A DNA stretch of 64,000 nucleotides, taken from CAWCDJ01 sp963778675. GTDB taxonomy: Bacteria > Acidobacteriota > Terriglobia > Bryobacterales > Bryobacteraceae. The translations under genes were made by a program, and so were the position numbers. Location of the stretch: positions 1,240,001-1,304,000 of the forward strand of contig CAVZVI010000011.1 in the NCBI GenBank assembly GCA_963778675.1, read 5' to 3'. Within the stretch, counting starts at the first letter, position 1. Every line of letters starts with the position of its first letter. The notes under the pieces are model-generated. The model worked only from the letters and a program-made list of their open reading frames with translations. It was not told the origin of the DNA and ran no database searches. Below, piece by piece: positions 1-10,946 of the stretch.

Positions 1-1
1 G

Positions 2-133
2 GGGCGGGGAGTCGTCGTCGCTTTCACCCAGGACCCGAATTTTCGCGCCATGCTCGACGGCGCCAACGTACTGTTCCTGAACGCCGTATTCCGCGGGCCG
101 GCGCACGCCCGGGGATCGGGCACCGAAGAGTAA
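2..133 (+). CDS. C-terminal fragment, probable M14-family zinc carboxypeptidase
   Basis: An open frame enters from the left edge and ends at TAA 131-133, giving 43 residues of a C-terminus. The motif FTQDPNFRAMLDGANVLFLN followed by an AVFRGP-like end resembles the tail of large secreted M14 zinc carboxypeptidases common in Acidobacteriota, where a phrase of the type 'ADDPxFRxxxxGxxxLFLNAxFLGP' closes the protein. No catalytic residue lies inside the window, so the family call rests only on this tail and on memory of the family. The stop lies 38 bases before ferrochelatase. Confidence 0.45.
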   Translation, partial: GRGVVVAFTQDPNFRAMLDGANVLFLNAVFRGPAHARGSGTEE

Positions 134-171
134 CTTTACACCGGCGAGACCGGCGGAGACATCCAATTTCT

Positions 172-1125
<954 letters not shown>

Positions 1126-1161
1126 CCGCATCCTCCGGGGCCGGGATTCCGCTGCCGCTCG

Positions 1162-1371
1162 CTACCGGTTGCAGTTGGCCGGACAGACCCAATAGTCGAA
1201 CTGCAGCTTGCCGTTGCTATCGAGCTGGGGCGACCACGTTTCCGAACACGTCACGCACTGCAGGATGAGGTCTTGCTTGTTCAAAAGCCTCACGCCGAGA
1301 CGGGCCAGCTCCGCGCCGGTCATATGGCGTACGTCTTCTTTGTCCACGACACTCCGGTCAACGACTCTCAT
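1162..1371 (-). CDS. Small Cys-rich (zinc-ribbon-like) protein, 69 aa
   Basis: The start is set at ATG 1371-1369 because a strong Shine-Dalgarno (GGAGGA) lies about 6 bases upstream; the longer reading frame would run into gmd. The 69-residue product has an N-terminal helical part (VVDKEDVRHMTGAELARLGV) and a compact C-terminus with CVTC, a short turn, a DYWVCPANC segment and the stop. CxxC followed about 20 residues later by CPxxC fits a one-zinc ribbon. It has no signal peptide. Function is unknown; a small regulator or adaptor is possible. It lies downstream of gmd on the same strand with a 95-base gap and its own ribosome-binding site. Confidence 0.7.
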   Translation of the reverse strand: MRVVDRSVVDKEDVRHMTGAELARLGVRLLNKQDLILQCVTCSETWSPQLDSNGKLQFDYWVCPANCNR

Positions 1372-1466
1372 AGGTCCTCCTCCCGTATCCATGTTGCGCC
1401 CGCCGGGGGTCAGATTCCGACCCGCCTCGTCCGCAAGGGTATGAAAGAGAACATCCGGAAGACGGT

Positions 1467-2519
1467 CTACGATCCGGGATGCGGAGCCGCCCCGACCGCC
1501 CCGCGGCTCGTTCGGGGCAGCCGGTCGTAGATTCCCAGGGTTTGGCAATCATGCTCCAGCATCTCCCTAACCAGTTCCGGAAACGTCACCCGGTGCCGCC
1601 AGCCCAGTATGCGGCGCGCCTTACTCGCGTCCCCCTGGAGGATGTTGACCTCCGCGGGCCGGTATAGCTCCGAATCGGCTTTGACGTAATCCTGCCAGTT
1701 CAAGCCGGCGTGGTCGAATGCCAGCTCGACGAACTCCCTCACGGAATGGGTTTCGCCGGTGGCAACCACGTAGTCGTCGGGTTCCGGCTGCTGGAGCATG
1801 AGCCACATCGCTTCGACATACTCCCGGGCGTGACCCCAGTCGCGCTTCGCTTCCAGGTTGCCCAGGCGCAGCTCGTCGGACTTCCCGGCAAGAATTCGCG
1901 CTGCCCCGGCCGTGATCTTGCGGGTAACGAACTCAAAGCCGCGCCGCGGCGATTCGTGGTTGAACAGGATTCCGCTCGAAGCATGAAAGCCGTAGGCTTC
2001 ACGGTAGTTTTGGGTGAGTTCGTATCCGGCCACCTTGCTGATGCCATAGGTGGACCGGGGATGAAACCGGGTCAATTCGTTTTGCGGAACCTCTTCCGCT
2101 TTTCCGAACATCTCGCTGGAACCGGCGAAATAAAACCGGCACTCCGGAACGATCGACCGCAAAGCCGATAGCAGGTAATGCGTACCCAGAACGTTGGTCT
2201 GGATGGTCGTGAACTCGTCATCGAACGAGTAGCTGACGAAGCTTTGGGCAGCCAGGTGATAACACTCTTCCGGGCGTACCTTTTGCACCACATGGTGGAT
2301 ACTGGCGTAGCTTTCGAGCGAGGCGGCCTGCAGCTTGATCCGCGAGCGGATCCCGGATAGGCGCGACAGCCGGTTCTCCGGATCTTCCAGGGCGACCCGG
2401 CGGACCAGGCCGTAGACTTCATATCCCTTCGAGAGGAGCAACTCGGCCAGGTATGACCCGTCCTGGCCGGTGATGCCCGTTATCAGTGCCCTCCGGGCCG
2501 GTGCTGTGGAACTCGTCAT
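1467..2519 (-). CDS. gmd: GDP-mannose 4,6-dehydratase
   Basis: 350 residues, an extended-SDR enzyme converting GDP-D-mannose to GDP-4-keto-6-deoxy-D-mannose, precursor of GDP-fucose, GDP-rhamnose or GDP-perosamine for surface glycans. The Rossmann motif GITGQDGSYL (Gly15/18/21) binds NADP. The catalytic set is SSEMFG (Ser134-Ser135-Glu136) and YGISK (Tyr158, Lys162). The family phrases HLAAQSFVSYSF and LGNLEAKRDWGHAREYV are intact. No second deoxysugar enzyme is adjacent, so the final sugar cannot be told. The neighbouring GT39-like membrane protein is transcribed divergently. Confidence 0.95.
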   Translation of the reverse strand: MTSSTAPARRALITGITGQDGSYLAELLLSKGYEVYGLVRRVALEDPENRLSRLSGIRSRIKLQAASLESYASIHHVVQKVRPEECYHLAAQSFVSYSFDDEFTTIQTNVLGTHYLLSALRSIVPECRFYFAGSSEMFGKAEEVPQNELTRFHPRSTYGISKVAGYELTQNYREAYGFHASSGILFNHESPRRGFEFVTRKITAGAARILAGKSDELRLGNLEAKRDWGHAREYVEAMWLMLQQPEPDDYVVATGETHSVREFVELAFDHAGLNWQDYVKADSELYRPAEVNILQGDASKARRILGWRHRVTFPELVREMLEHDCQTLGIYDRLPRTSRGAVGAAPHPGS

Positions 2520-2590
2520 GAAACGATTATCCTAGGTTCTACGCTCGCAGCGGGGCGGGCCTTCCAAAGCCCCGATTCTTATCGCGTGCA

Positions 2591-4162
2591 TTGGCTTACA
2601 ATATTGCCTTGGCCGCTCCCAGCGCGCTTCACTCGCGGAGGCCGTGGCTCTTTGGCACCGGCATCTTCGTGGCCGCCCTCGCCACAGGCAAACTGCTGCT
2701 CCACTTATACGCCGGCCGCCGGTACGGCTACTTCGTAGATGAGCTCTACTATCTGGCCTGCGCCCGGCACCTCGCCTGGGGCTACGTCGATCAGCCGCCG
2801 CTCATCGCCTTCGTCGCATGGCTCGTGCGCGCCACGCTGGGCGATTCACTCTCCGCCATCCGGTTGCTGCCCGCCGTGGCCGGCGCTTGCAAGGTAATCC
2901 TTACCGGGATGATCGCAAGGGACCTCGGCGGCGGCCGGTTCGCGCAAGGGCTGGCTGCGCTGTGCATCGTGCTCGCCCCCGGCATGATGGCACTCGATCA
3001 CTTCCTCACGATGAACGCTTTCGAGCCTCTGTTCTGGATGGGCTGCGCGTGGCTTGTGATTCGCATGATCCAGACGGGCAACGACAAGCTGTGGGTCTGG
3101 TTCGGTCTATTGGCGGGCGTAGGGCTGGAAAACAAACATTCCATGCTGATCTTCGGCTTCGCGCTGGTTGCCGGGCTCCTCCTCACCGCCGAGCGGCGGA
3201 TTTTGCAGTCGCGCTGGCTTTGGGCCGGCGGGGCCATTGCTTTTTTGATCTTTCTCCCCAACCTGCTTTGGAATATCCAGCATCATTTCCCGTTCCTTGA
3301 GCTGCAGGAAAACATCCGGCGCAGCGGGCGCAACGTCGGCCTCACGCCGGCGTCGTTCCTGGGCGAAGAGATCCTCGCCATGCTCCCGCTGGCCGCACCC
3401 ATCTGGATGGCCGGCCTGTGGCATTTCTTCTTCCGCGCCGAAGGCAAAAGGTTCCGCGCCCTCGGCTGGGCCTGGTTGATCACGGCCGGCCTGATCATGG
3501 CGCTCAATCCCCGCACGTATTACCTGTTCCCCGCCTTTCCGATGCTCTTCGCGGCGGGCGGCGTAGCCTGGGAACGCTGGCTGGCCGCCCCGCGCCTGCG
3601 ATGGGTCAAACCCGCATACGTGGCCCTTATGGTCTTGATGGGTGCGCTGCTGGCGCCCACCATGATCCCGCTGCTCCCACCGGAAACCTATATTCGTTAT
3701 GCGGCTTTCACACACCTTCAGCAGCCACGCGTCGAGACGCACAAGCTCGGCCCGCTGCCGCAGTTGTTCGCCGATCAATTCGGCTGGGAAGAGATAGCGG
3801 CCACGGTCGGGAGGGTCTACAACAGCCTTCCGCCGGACGTCCGCGCGAAGACGGCGATTTTCGGTTACAACTACGGCTCCGCCGGCGCCATCGACCTGTT
3901 TGGTCCGAAGTACGGCCTGCCTCCCGCCCTATCCGGCCACCAGAGCTACTTTCTATGGGGGCCGCGCGGCTATACCGGCGAGAGCATGATCATCATCGGC
4001 GGGCGCCTGGATGACCTGCATCGGCGATTCGACCAGGTGCGAAAGGTGGCCCGCATCGACCACCCTTACTCCATGCCTCACCAGCACGGCGATGTTTTCT
4101 ATTGCCAGGGTCTCAAAATTCCGCTGGCCGAGATCTGGCCGCAAGTGAAGATTTGGGACTGA
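2591..4162 (+). CDS. GT39/PMT-type membrane glycosyltransferase (ArnT-like)
   Basis: 523 residues with many hydrophobic helices through residue ~360 and a soluble C-terminal part. The N-terminal motif YFVDELYYLACARHLAWGY followed by DQPPL is the acidic loop of the PMT_2/ArnT superfamily, where the Asp-Glu pair is catalytic; these enzymes move a sugar from a polyprenyl-phosphate donor onto a periplasmic acceptor. The reading frame starts at TTG 2591 with the hydrophobic segment soon after; no better ATG is seen upstream. Acceptor and donor are unknown. It is divergent from gmd and convergent with the NHL gene, with 8 bases between the two stops. Confidence 0.8.
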   Translation: MAYNIALAAPSALHSRRPWLFGTGIFVAALATGKLLLHLYAGRRYGYFVDELYYLACARHLAWGYVDQPPLIAFVAWLVRATLGDSLSAIRLLPAVAGACKVILTGMIARDLGGGRFAQGLAALCIVLAPGMMALDHFLTMNAFEPLFWMGCAWLVIRMIQTGNDKLWVWFGLLAGVGLENKHSMLIFGFALVAGLLLTAERRILQSRWLWAGGAIAFLIFLPNLLWNIQHHFPFLELQENIRRSGRNVGLTPASFLGEEILAMLPLAAPIWMAGLWHFFFRAEGKRFRALGWAWLITAGLIMALNPRTYYLFPAFPMLFAAGGVAWERWLAAPRLRWVKPAYVALMVLMGALLAPTMIPLLPPETYIRYAAFTHLQQPRVETHKLGPLPQLFADQFGWEEIAATVGRVYNSLPPDVRAKTAIFGYNYGSAGAIDLFGPKYGLPPALSGHQSYFLWGPRGYTGESMIIIGGRLDDLHRRFDQVRKVARIDHPYSMPHQHGDVFYCQGLKIPLAEIWPQVKIWD

Positions 4163-4170
4163 CCCCTCTT

Positions 4171-5271
4171 TCAGTGCCGGCCGGACCTCGAACCGGAACT
4201 CTCGCCCAAAGGGTGGAGGATCAGCTTCTGCACCCTCCAGTTGAGAAGCTCCGCGGCGTAGATCTCGTTCTCCGAAGGGCAAGCCAGCTCATGAATCCAG
4301 CCGAACTGCTTCAGTTGGCGGCCCGACGTGCCGAGCATGCCTAACACTTTGCCATCGAGCGAGAGCTTGTAGATGCGGCCCGGGTAGGCGTCGGCGCTGT
4401 ACAGGTACTGCGTGGGACCGGGCGTGATGCAAATGGCCCACGGCGCGCCGCTCTGCCTGGCGGCGGCTTCGGCGCTCGGCTGGTTGCCCATCCACGGATG
4501 GGCGTCCGGCGGCACCGGAACGTCGATGGTAAATTCGCGCTCGAAGGCGCCGTTGGAGTCGAACACCTGAATGCGGCGATTGCCGCGGTCGGCCACGTAG
4601 ATATTGCCCTGGTTATCGGCCGCGATGCTGTGCGGTGTGCTGAATTCGCCGGGCTTGGCGCCGCGATCTCCCCACTGCTTCACCCAGTCGCCATTCCTGT
4701 CGTACTTGGCCACACGCGAGTTGATATAGCCGTCGCTGATGAAGATATCGCCCTGAGGATCCCAGGTCACATCGGTCGGCTGGCGAAACTGTCCGTCTAC
4801 CGCGGGGCGCGGAGGAGTGACGTGCGTCCAGGGCGCGGCCTCATCGGAGGCTTCTTTTTTGCGGCCGAACACCATCACCACGCGGCCTTCGGGGTCGAAC
4901 TTGATGATCATGTCCGAGCCCTTATCGATGGCCCAGATGTTATCGTCCTTATCGGTGCGGACCGCATGGGCGAAAGACCAGGCATAGAGGTTCTTACCGA
5001 TTTCCCGCATAAACCTGCCGTCGGGCGCAAATTCCAGCAACTGCGCAGCGGCGGCGCCATAGGCAGGGCCGGTGGTGTTGCCGCGGGAGAACACGAAGAT
5101 ATGCTTCTTCGAATCGACCGCGACACCCGAGACTTCGCCGAGGTAAACGTCGGGCGGCAACTTCAGGAAATTGGGTACGGATTCGTATCGGATTTCGGGC
5201 ACCGGCGCCGCCGTCTGGCCGAAAGCAGCGGTACCGAAACAGGCGAACGCAACAAGTTGGTGGATCCTCAC
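4171..5271 (-). CDS. Secreted NHL-repeat beta-propeller protein
   Basis: The start is set at GTG 5271 because GAGGAGG lies 6 bases upstream and the product then opens with a clean Sec signal (RIHQLVAFACFGTAAFGQ). The mature ~345 residues are NHL-type propeller blades: HAVRTDKDDNIWAIDKGSDM, a QPTDVTWDPQGDIFISDGY blade, and HSIAADNQGNIYVADRGNRR. This resembles the peptidyl-alpha-hydroxyglycine lyase-like propellers often annotated in Acidobacteriota. A role in binding or cleaving an extracellular ligand is likely, but no enzymatic activity can be read from the sequence. Convergent with the GT39-like gene. Confidence 0.8.
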   Translation of the reverse strand: MRIHQLVAFACFGTAAFGQTAAPVPEIRYESVPNFLKLPPDVYLGEVSGVAVDSKKHIFVFSRGNTTGPAYGAAAAQLLEFAPDGRFMREIGKNLYAWSFAHAVRTDKDDNIWAIDKGSDMIIKFDPEGRVVMVFGRKKEASDEAAPWTHVTPPRPAVDGQFRQPTDVTWDPQGDIFISDGYINSRVAKYDRNGDWVKQWGDRGAKPGEFSTPHSIAADNQGNIYVADRGNRRIQVFDSNGAFEREFTIDVPVPPDAHPWMGNQPSAEAAARQSGAPWAICITPGPTQYLYSADAYPGRIYKLSLDGKVLGMLGTSGRQLKQFGWIHELACPSENEIYAAELLNWRVQKLILHPLGESSGSRSGRH

Positions 5272-5452
5272 AGGCAGCCTCCTCAGGTACGATATCAAGT
5301 TCCCTGCCGCAACTTGTGAGCGGTCCATCGAGCGATACAAGGTATGAGCGCCATGATCGGTCTCGCGGGCTGCCGCGGCAGACCCGCCGCCACTTGTGAG
5401 CGGTCCCTACTGCGCGGCCCTAAGCGTGGCGGCGCGATAGAATCGGTAGGTC

Positions 5453-8400
5453 GTGGCATGGTCGCACTGTACGGATCTGCTCGGGCTGATCTGCCTGATT
5501 GGGGGCGGCTCGCGTCCGGTAGTCAGCTGCCGGTGCGAGTTTACTCTACCGCGGACGGGCTCAAGAACAATTCGGTGAACCGGATCGTGCAGGATTCGCG
5601 CGGCTTCCTCTGGTTCTGCACCAGCGAGGGAGTGTCGCGGTTCGACGGCTATGGATTTGTCAATTACGGGGTTGCGGAAGGTCTGGGTCACCGGCGGGTC
5701 AACGACGTACTGGAGAGCCGGAGCGGCGATATCTGGATTGCGACGGGAGGCGGGCTGTCGAAGCTCGGCAGCAATCCGCCGCCGGCGAAGGTGGTTGAGG
5801 AGACCCACACGCCTCCGGATGCGCGCTGGATTTCACGGCTGCTGGAGGATCCTCATCCCCGGCGGCACACCCCGTCCTGTGGTGCGGCACGAATTCCGGC
5901 CTTTTCCGCTTCACGTCTTCCGACGGCCGCTTCCAACGGATTGACCTCGGGGATTCCGATGCCGATCGAAGGGCGTTTATTCTGGACCTCTACGAAGATC
6001 GGGTTCACACGTTGTGGATCGGCACGGACCGGGGTCTCTTCCGTTATCGTGCCGGCGAGAAACTGCTTCACTATACGGTGCCGCACGACGGGGTGACCTC
6101 GATCCAGGAAGACCTCTCCGGGGCCATCTGGGCCGGCACCTGGCAAGGGATTGTGCGCATTGCGAGGGACCGGATCGACCGGATGATCGGCCGGCGTAAT
6201 GGCTTGGCCGCGGACTATGTTTCAAGTCTGCTTTGCCTCGAAAACGGCGCTCTCTGGGCGGCCCGGGACTACCGGGATCGCCGTGCTGGAATCCGGGCAG
6301 GTTCGACGGCGAATCAACGCGGCGGACGGTCTGGTGGTCGATGGGATGAAGCTCTCGCTGTCGATCGGGACGGCAATATTTGGGTTGGCACCGACGGCGG
6401 CGGAGTGGTCAAGATTGCGCAAAGCGGCTTCACTACGTTTTCGCAATCCGACGGCCTGGTGGGGCGCCCATCGACGATTCTGCAATCCCAGGCCGGGGAG
6501 TTGGTAGTGGTGGCGAAGACAGAGGACGATATCCAGCTGAATCTATGGCAGGGAAAACGGTTCAGGCCGCTTCAGCCCGCATTTCCGTCCCGGGGGGCCG
6601 GCTGGGGCATCGGCCAGGTGGCATTCCAGGCGCGGGATCGCGAGTGGTGGATTGCGAGGAACGGGCTCTTTCGCTTTCCCGCCGCAGCGGGGGTGTCCGG
6701 ACTGGATCGCCGTGCGCCGGCTTCGGCCTATGGCGTAAGTCCCCGTGCCCCGGGTCCTTACAAGGCCTTCGAGGACTCGCGCGGAGATGTCTGGATGGCA
6801 TTCCGCAGGGGGAACCTGGGCCTCGCGCGTTGGAACCGCCAATCGGGCTCGATCGAGTACATCGCGCCCGCGCAGGAACTGGATTCCCCATCCAGTTTTC
6901 CGTTCGTGTTTGCGGAGGATCCGGGCGGCGTGGTATGGATCGGATACTTCCAGGGAAGATTGATGCGGTTTCGAGAGGGACAGCTGCGCCCGGTAGATTG
7001 CCCGGCTCTGGCCAACCGTGGAATTCGCAGCCTGCTGGTGGATTCGAAAGGACGGTTGTGGGTGGGGACGGCCGAAGCGGGGCTGCTGCGCTTCGACCAA
7101 CCTGGAGGAGAGCACCCGCAAGCGCGGCGCTACGGGCCCCAGGATGGTCTTTCGGGAGAGTACGTCGAGTGTCTGACCGAGGATCGCCAAGGACGGATTT
7201 ACGCCTGCACCGGGCGAGGAATCGACCGCCTCGATATCGAGTCCGGAGGGTTCCGCCATTACACTACGGCAGATGGACTGGTGAAAGGCGACCTGCAAAT
7301 GGCGTTCCGCGACCGCGAGGGAACGCTCTGGTTCGCAAGCACGCAGGGAGTCTCGCGGCTCGTTACCCAGGGGGATAGGCCCGCGGTTGCACCCTACGTC
7401 CAAATCAGCAGGCTAGAAATCGCGGGTGTTGCGCGCGGAATTTCGCCGCTCGGGCAGCGCCGGCTGGCCGGGCTTCGCCTTCCGTATGGGGTGGGGCCAA
7501 TCCGATTGGAGGTAACCGGCATCGCATTCGAGCCCGGCGAGGTGCTGCTCTACCAGACGATGCTCAAGACCGTGGATCGGGACTGGAGTTCTCCTTCGCG
7601 CGAGCGCAATCTGACCTATGCCGCGCTGCGGCCGGGTTCCTACCGGTTTTTCGCGCGGGCTGTGAATGCCGAAGGGCTGTCCAGCGCCGAACCTGCGGAG
7701 GTCGACTTCACGGTTCTGGCGCCGTTCTGGCAGCGGCTATGGTTCCTGCTCGCGTGTTCGCTTGTCGCGGTCGGGATTGCGCTGGCGGCCCACCGGGCAC
7801 GTGTAGCCCGCCTGTTGGAAATCGAGCGCGTGCGCAACCGGATTGCAGCCGATTTGCACGACGACATCGGATCGAGCCTCTCGCAAATCTCGATCCTGAG
7901 TGAAGTGGTGCGGCGGGAGGCGGGCGCGGCCGTAACGCAAGCCCCGATCGACCGGATCACGGCGCTCTCGCGGGAGTTGCTCGAATCGATGAGCGACATC
8001 GTCTGGGCGATCAACCCGGCGCGCGACCATTATGAGGACCTGATCCAGCGCATGCGCCACGCCGCCGCCGAGTTATTCACTGCCGCCGAACTCGCCATGG
8101 AGTTTTCGGTGGACGCCGCGGGCGGAGGCGCGACAGTGCTGGGGCCGGAATTGCGGCGCGAACTGCTGCTGGTCTTCAAGGAATCGGCCAACAACGTGGT
8201 GAAGCACGCACGCGCGACCCGCGTGGCCGTGCGCGTCCGGGTGGGACACGGCCGTTTCGGATTCGAGATCGCCGACGACGGGTGCGGCTTCGACCGGCAG
8301 TCTCTTCCGGCGGAAGGCAACGGGCTGCACAGATCGAACGCGGGCCAGAGGGTCGGGCGGGGAGGTGGCGATCGTCTCGCGTCCGGGTGCAGGCACCGTG

Positions 8401-8454
8401 GTGCGGATCGAGGTTCCGGTCCGGGCATCACGCCTCCCCTACCTGAACAGGTAG
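5453..8454 (+). pseudogene. Propeller sensor histidine kinase, multiple frameshifts
   Basis: Reg_prop/Y_Y_Y sensor kinase of the HisKA_3 class, recognisable along its whole length but split over reading frames. A probable signal segment (LLGLICLIGGG) lies in one frame from GTG 5453. Blades such as VRVYSTADGLKNNSVNRIV continue in a second frame. Near 5856-5872 the reading moves to a third frame (LWCGTNSGLFRF, then TLWIGTDRGLFRY). At about 6262-6350 a short stretch reads in the second frame (TGIAVLESGQVRRRINAADG). Near 8325 the ATPase domain moves again and ends at TAG 8452 (GAGTVVRIEVPV). The phospho-acceptor helix DLHDDIGSSLSQ and N-box FKESANNVVKHA are present. Either a decaying gene or clustered sequencing indels. 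The cognate regulator follows and is intact. Confidence 0.75.
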
Positions 8455-8455
8455 G
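8438..8455. repeat. 18-bp inverted repeat between sensor kinase and regulator
   Basis: CCTACCTG-AA-CAGGTAGG, with arms of 8 matching bases and a 2-base centre. It spans the ancestral stop codon of the kinase and lies 51 bases before the regulator start. It could be an operator for autoregulation or a short hairpin; there is no T-run after it, so an intrinsic terminator is unlikely. Confidence 0.5.
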
Positions 8456-8506
8456 TCCAAGACCGGACCAAATGCTGGAGAATGGTTAACTGCAACTTCA
8501 CTGGAT

Positions 8507-9166
8507 ATGTCCGAGGCTTTCGCCAGCGGCGAGATTCGCGTGTTCGTCATCGAGGACCAGCGGGAAATCCGCGAGGGGCTGGCTACCCTGATCCAGGGCA
8601 CACCTGGGTACCAATGCTGCGGCCGCTTCCGAAGTATCGAGGAGGCGGTCCTTCGAGTGGGACCGGACCGCCCCGACGTGGCGCTGTTGGACATAGGTCT
8701 GCCTGGGATGTCGGGCATCGACGGAATTCCTTTGCTGCTTGCCAAGCATCCGCCGCTGCTGATCCTGATGCTCACGGTGTACGAAGACGACGAACGAGTG
8801 TTTCGGGCGCTCTGCGCCGGAGCTTGCGGCTACCTCTTGAAGCGCACCAGTCCGGCCAACCTGCTGGATTGCATTCGCGAAGTGAAAGACGGCGGCGCGC
8901 CGATATCACCCGAGATCGCCCGCAGGGTGGTCCGGCTGTTTCGCGAGTTTGCGCCGCCTCCTACGCCGGACTGCCGGCTTTCGCCCCAGGAAATGAAAGT
9001 GCTGCAATTGCTGGTGGACGGCCATAACTACAAGACCGCGGCTCCGGAACTGGGCGTCAGCGTGAATACGATCTCGTTCCACACCCGCCAGATCTTCGCC
9101 AAGCTGCACGTGCACTCCAAATCCGAAGCGGTGGCGAAGGCACTGCGCACCGGGCTGGTTTCCTGA
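8507..9166 (+). CDS. NarL/FixJ-type response regulator
   Basis: 219 residues: receiver domain at ~10-130 and LuxR-type helix-turn-helix at ~155-215. The acidic pair E16-D17, phospho-acceptor Asp62 in ALLDIGLPGMSG, switch Thr in LMLTVYED and the Lys in GYLLKRTS are all present. The C-terminal LSPQEMKVLQLLVDGHNYK segment and NTISFHTRQIFAKLHVHSK form the DNA-binding helices. It is the natural partner of the HisKA_3 kinase just upstream. If the kinase is truly broken, this regulator may be orphaned or served by another kinase. Confidence 0.93.
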   Translation: MSEAFASGEIRVFVIEDQREIREGLATLIQGTPGYQCCGRFRSIEEAVLRVGPDRPDVALLDIGLPGMSGIDGIPLLLAKHPPLLILMLTVYEDDERVFRALCAGACGYLLKRTSPANLLDCIREVKDGGAPISPEIARRVVRLFREFAPPPTPDCRLSPQEMKVLQLLVDGHNYKTAAPELGVSVNTISFHTRQIFAKLHVHSKSEAVAKALRTGLVS

Positions 9167-9220
9167 CCCGCCCCATTTGATCAGCCGGCCATGCGTGATC
9201 CCAGCAGCTTGGTAGATGCT

Positions 9221-9230
9221 GGTACGTACC
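9221..9230. promoter_or_regulatory. Palindrome GGTACGTACC upstream of di-haem gene
   Basis: Perfect 10-bp palindrome 67 bases before the ATG of the DUF1111 gene and 54 bases after the response-regulator stop. A candidate protein-binding site, possibly for the adjacent NarL-type regulator; no second copy was noticed nearby. Confidence 0.25.
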
Positions 9231-9297
9231 CTCTCTGTTTCGGTGGGTGACACAGCGTCCGCGCCGGCCTACCTTCGTTCTGATATGGAGGGAATCG

Positions 9298-10840
9298 ATG
9301 ACCACCAGTTCTCGAGTGCCACGACGCTTCGCGTTCGTGGGCCTGTTTTTCGCGCTGCTCGGACTAGCGCAGAAGGATCCCGGGGTTCGCGGGGGACCTC
9401 CGGGGGCCGGCGGGCCGATCGCAGGACTTCAACCCAACGAGTTGGCCTTGTTCATCGAGGGAAAAGCGCGAACCGTGCAACTGGAATCGGTTTGCGACAT
9501 CTGCAATGATGTGCCGCTCGGGTCCGACACTGGGGAGGATCCAAACCTGGCAACTCTGACGAATTCATCGGGACTGGGCGCGCGTTTTAACGGCGACCAG
9601 TGCTCGGTCTGCCACCAGCAGCCGGCCATCGGCGGATCCGGCGGCTTCCTGGTGCCGAATCCGCAGGATCCGCCGGGCCGGCGCAGGAAGCCGGAGAATC
9701 CGATGTTCGACCTGATCCCACACCGCAAGGGTGGGCAAAACAATGTGCCCTCATTCATCACGCAGTACGGCCCGATTCGGGAAGTCCGATTTCAGAGGAA
9801 GCCGGACGGAACGCCGGATGGTGGCGTGCATCAATTGTTTACCGTGGTAGGGCGGATCGATACCGGCTCGCCGGGCTGCACGTCCGCAGCCCTTCCACCC
9901 ACCGATTTCGAGACCCAATATCGGAATGGCAACCTGTCGTTCCGCATTCCCCTGCAACTGTTCGGGCTCGGGCTGATCGAGGCGATTCAGGATCAGACCA
10001 TTCTGAGCAGCCTGGCCTCGACCGCCTCCCTGCGGGCTGCGCTGGGGGATTGGCGGTATGCCGAACCGGAGCGACAATGACGGCACCATTTCCCGCTTCG
10101 GATGGAAAGCGCAGAACAAGTCCGTGGCCATTTTTGCCGGCGAGGCTTACAACGTCGAGATGGGCGTGACGAATGACGTTTTCCCAACCAGCACCGATGA
10201 AACGACCGTCTGCAACCAGGGGAAGAACGAGCCGAACGATATTACCCGGACCGATACCTCCGATTTCCGGAACCAGGCCTTTCAAAACCCCCTCCATATT
10301 CTGCCGGACTGGCTCGAATTCGCGATCTTCGCGCGCCAACTGGCGCCGCCGCAGCCGGTGCCGTTCTCCGCAAGCGCCCTGCGCGGGCAACAGCTGTTCG
10401 GCACAAGCGTCAACAATCTGGGGATCGGCTGCTTTCTCTGCCACACGCCGGTCATGGTCACAGGGCCGGGACACGAGACGGAAGCTCTACAGAACCAGGA
10501 GGCGCACCTGTATTCCGATCTTCTCATCCATCACATGGGACGGGGCTTGGCCGACAACGTCACTCAAGGCTTGGCGCAAGGGGATATGTTCCGCACAACG
10601 CCACTATGGGGAATCGGTCAGCGTCTCTTCTTCCTGCACGATGGCCGCACCAGTGACCTGTTGGCCGCCATTGAGGCGCACGCCTCTGCCGGCGGGCAGG
10701 ACACTACGGGCGATAGCAGCATCCAGAGTACGCATGGCAACAACTATCCACCCTCGGAAGCGGCCGCGGTGATCCGGAGATTCGACACACTTCCGGCTGC
10801 CGATAAACAAGCAATTCTGAACTTCCTGAGATCGCTTTAA
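9298..10840 (+). pseudogene. DUF1111 di-haem oxidoreductase, one frameshift
   Basis: The start is ATG 9298, with GGAGGG just upstream and a signal segment (RRFAFVGLFFALLGLAQ). Two haem sites CxxCH are visible: CSVCHQ in the N-terminal half and CFLCHT in the C-terminal half. Family phrases include NDGTISRFGWKAQNKS, FAGEAYNVEMGVTND and PLWGIGQRLFFLHDGR. This family is a di-haem, MauG/cytochrome c peroxidase-related group acting in the periplasm. The frame breaks at a run of five G at 10044-10048: removing one G joins ALGIGGMPNRSDNDG in a single frame. A homopolymer sequencing error is as likely as a real mutation. A CDICND motif near the N-terminus lacks the haem His. Confidence 0.8.
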
Positions 10841-10946
10841 CGTACCATCTGGGTGCCGGAACTAACCTGCGGTTCGGCTTCGGCCGCCGCCTTCAGCGCT
10901 CGATTGGCCTGTTCCACCTACAGGCTATACCGGCGTGCCGCGGCAC

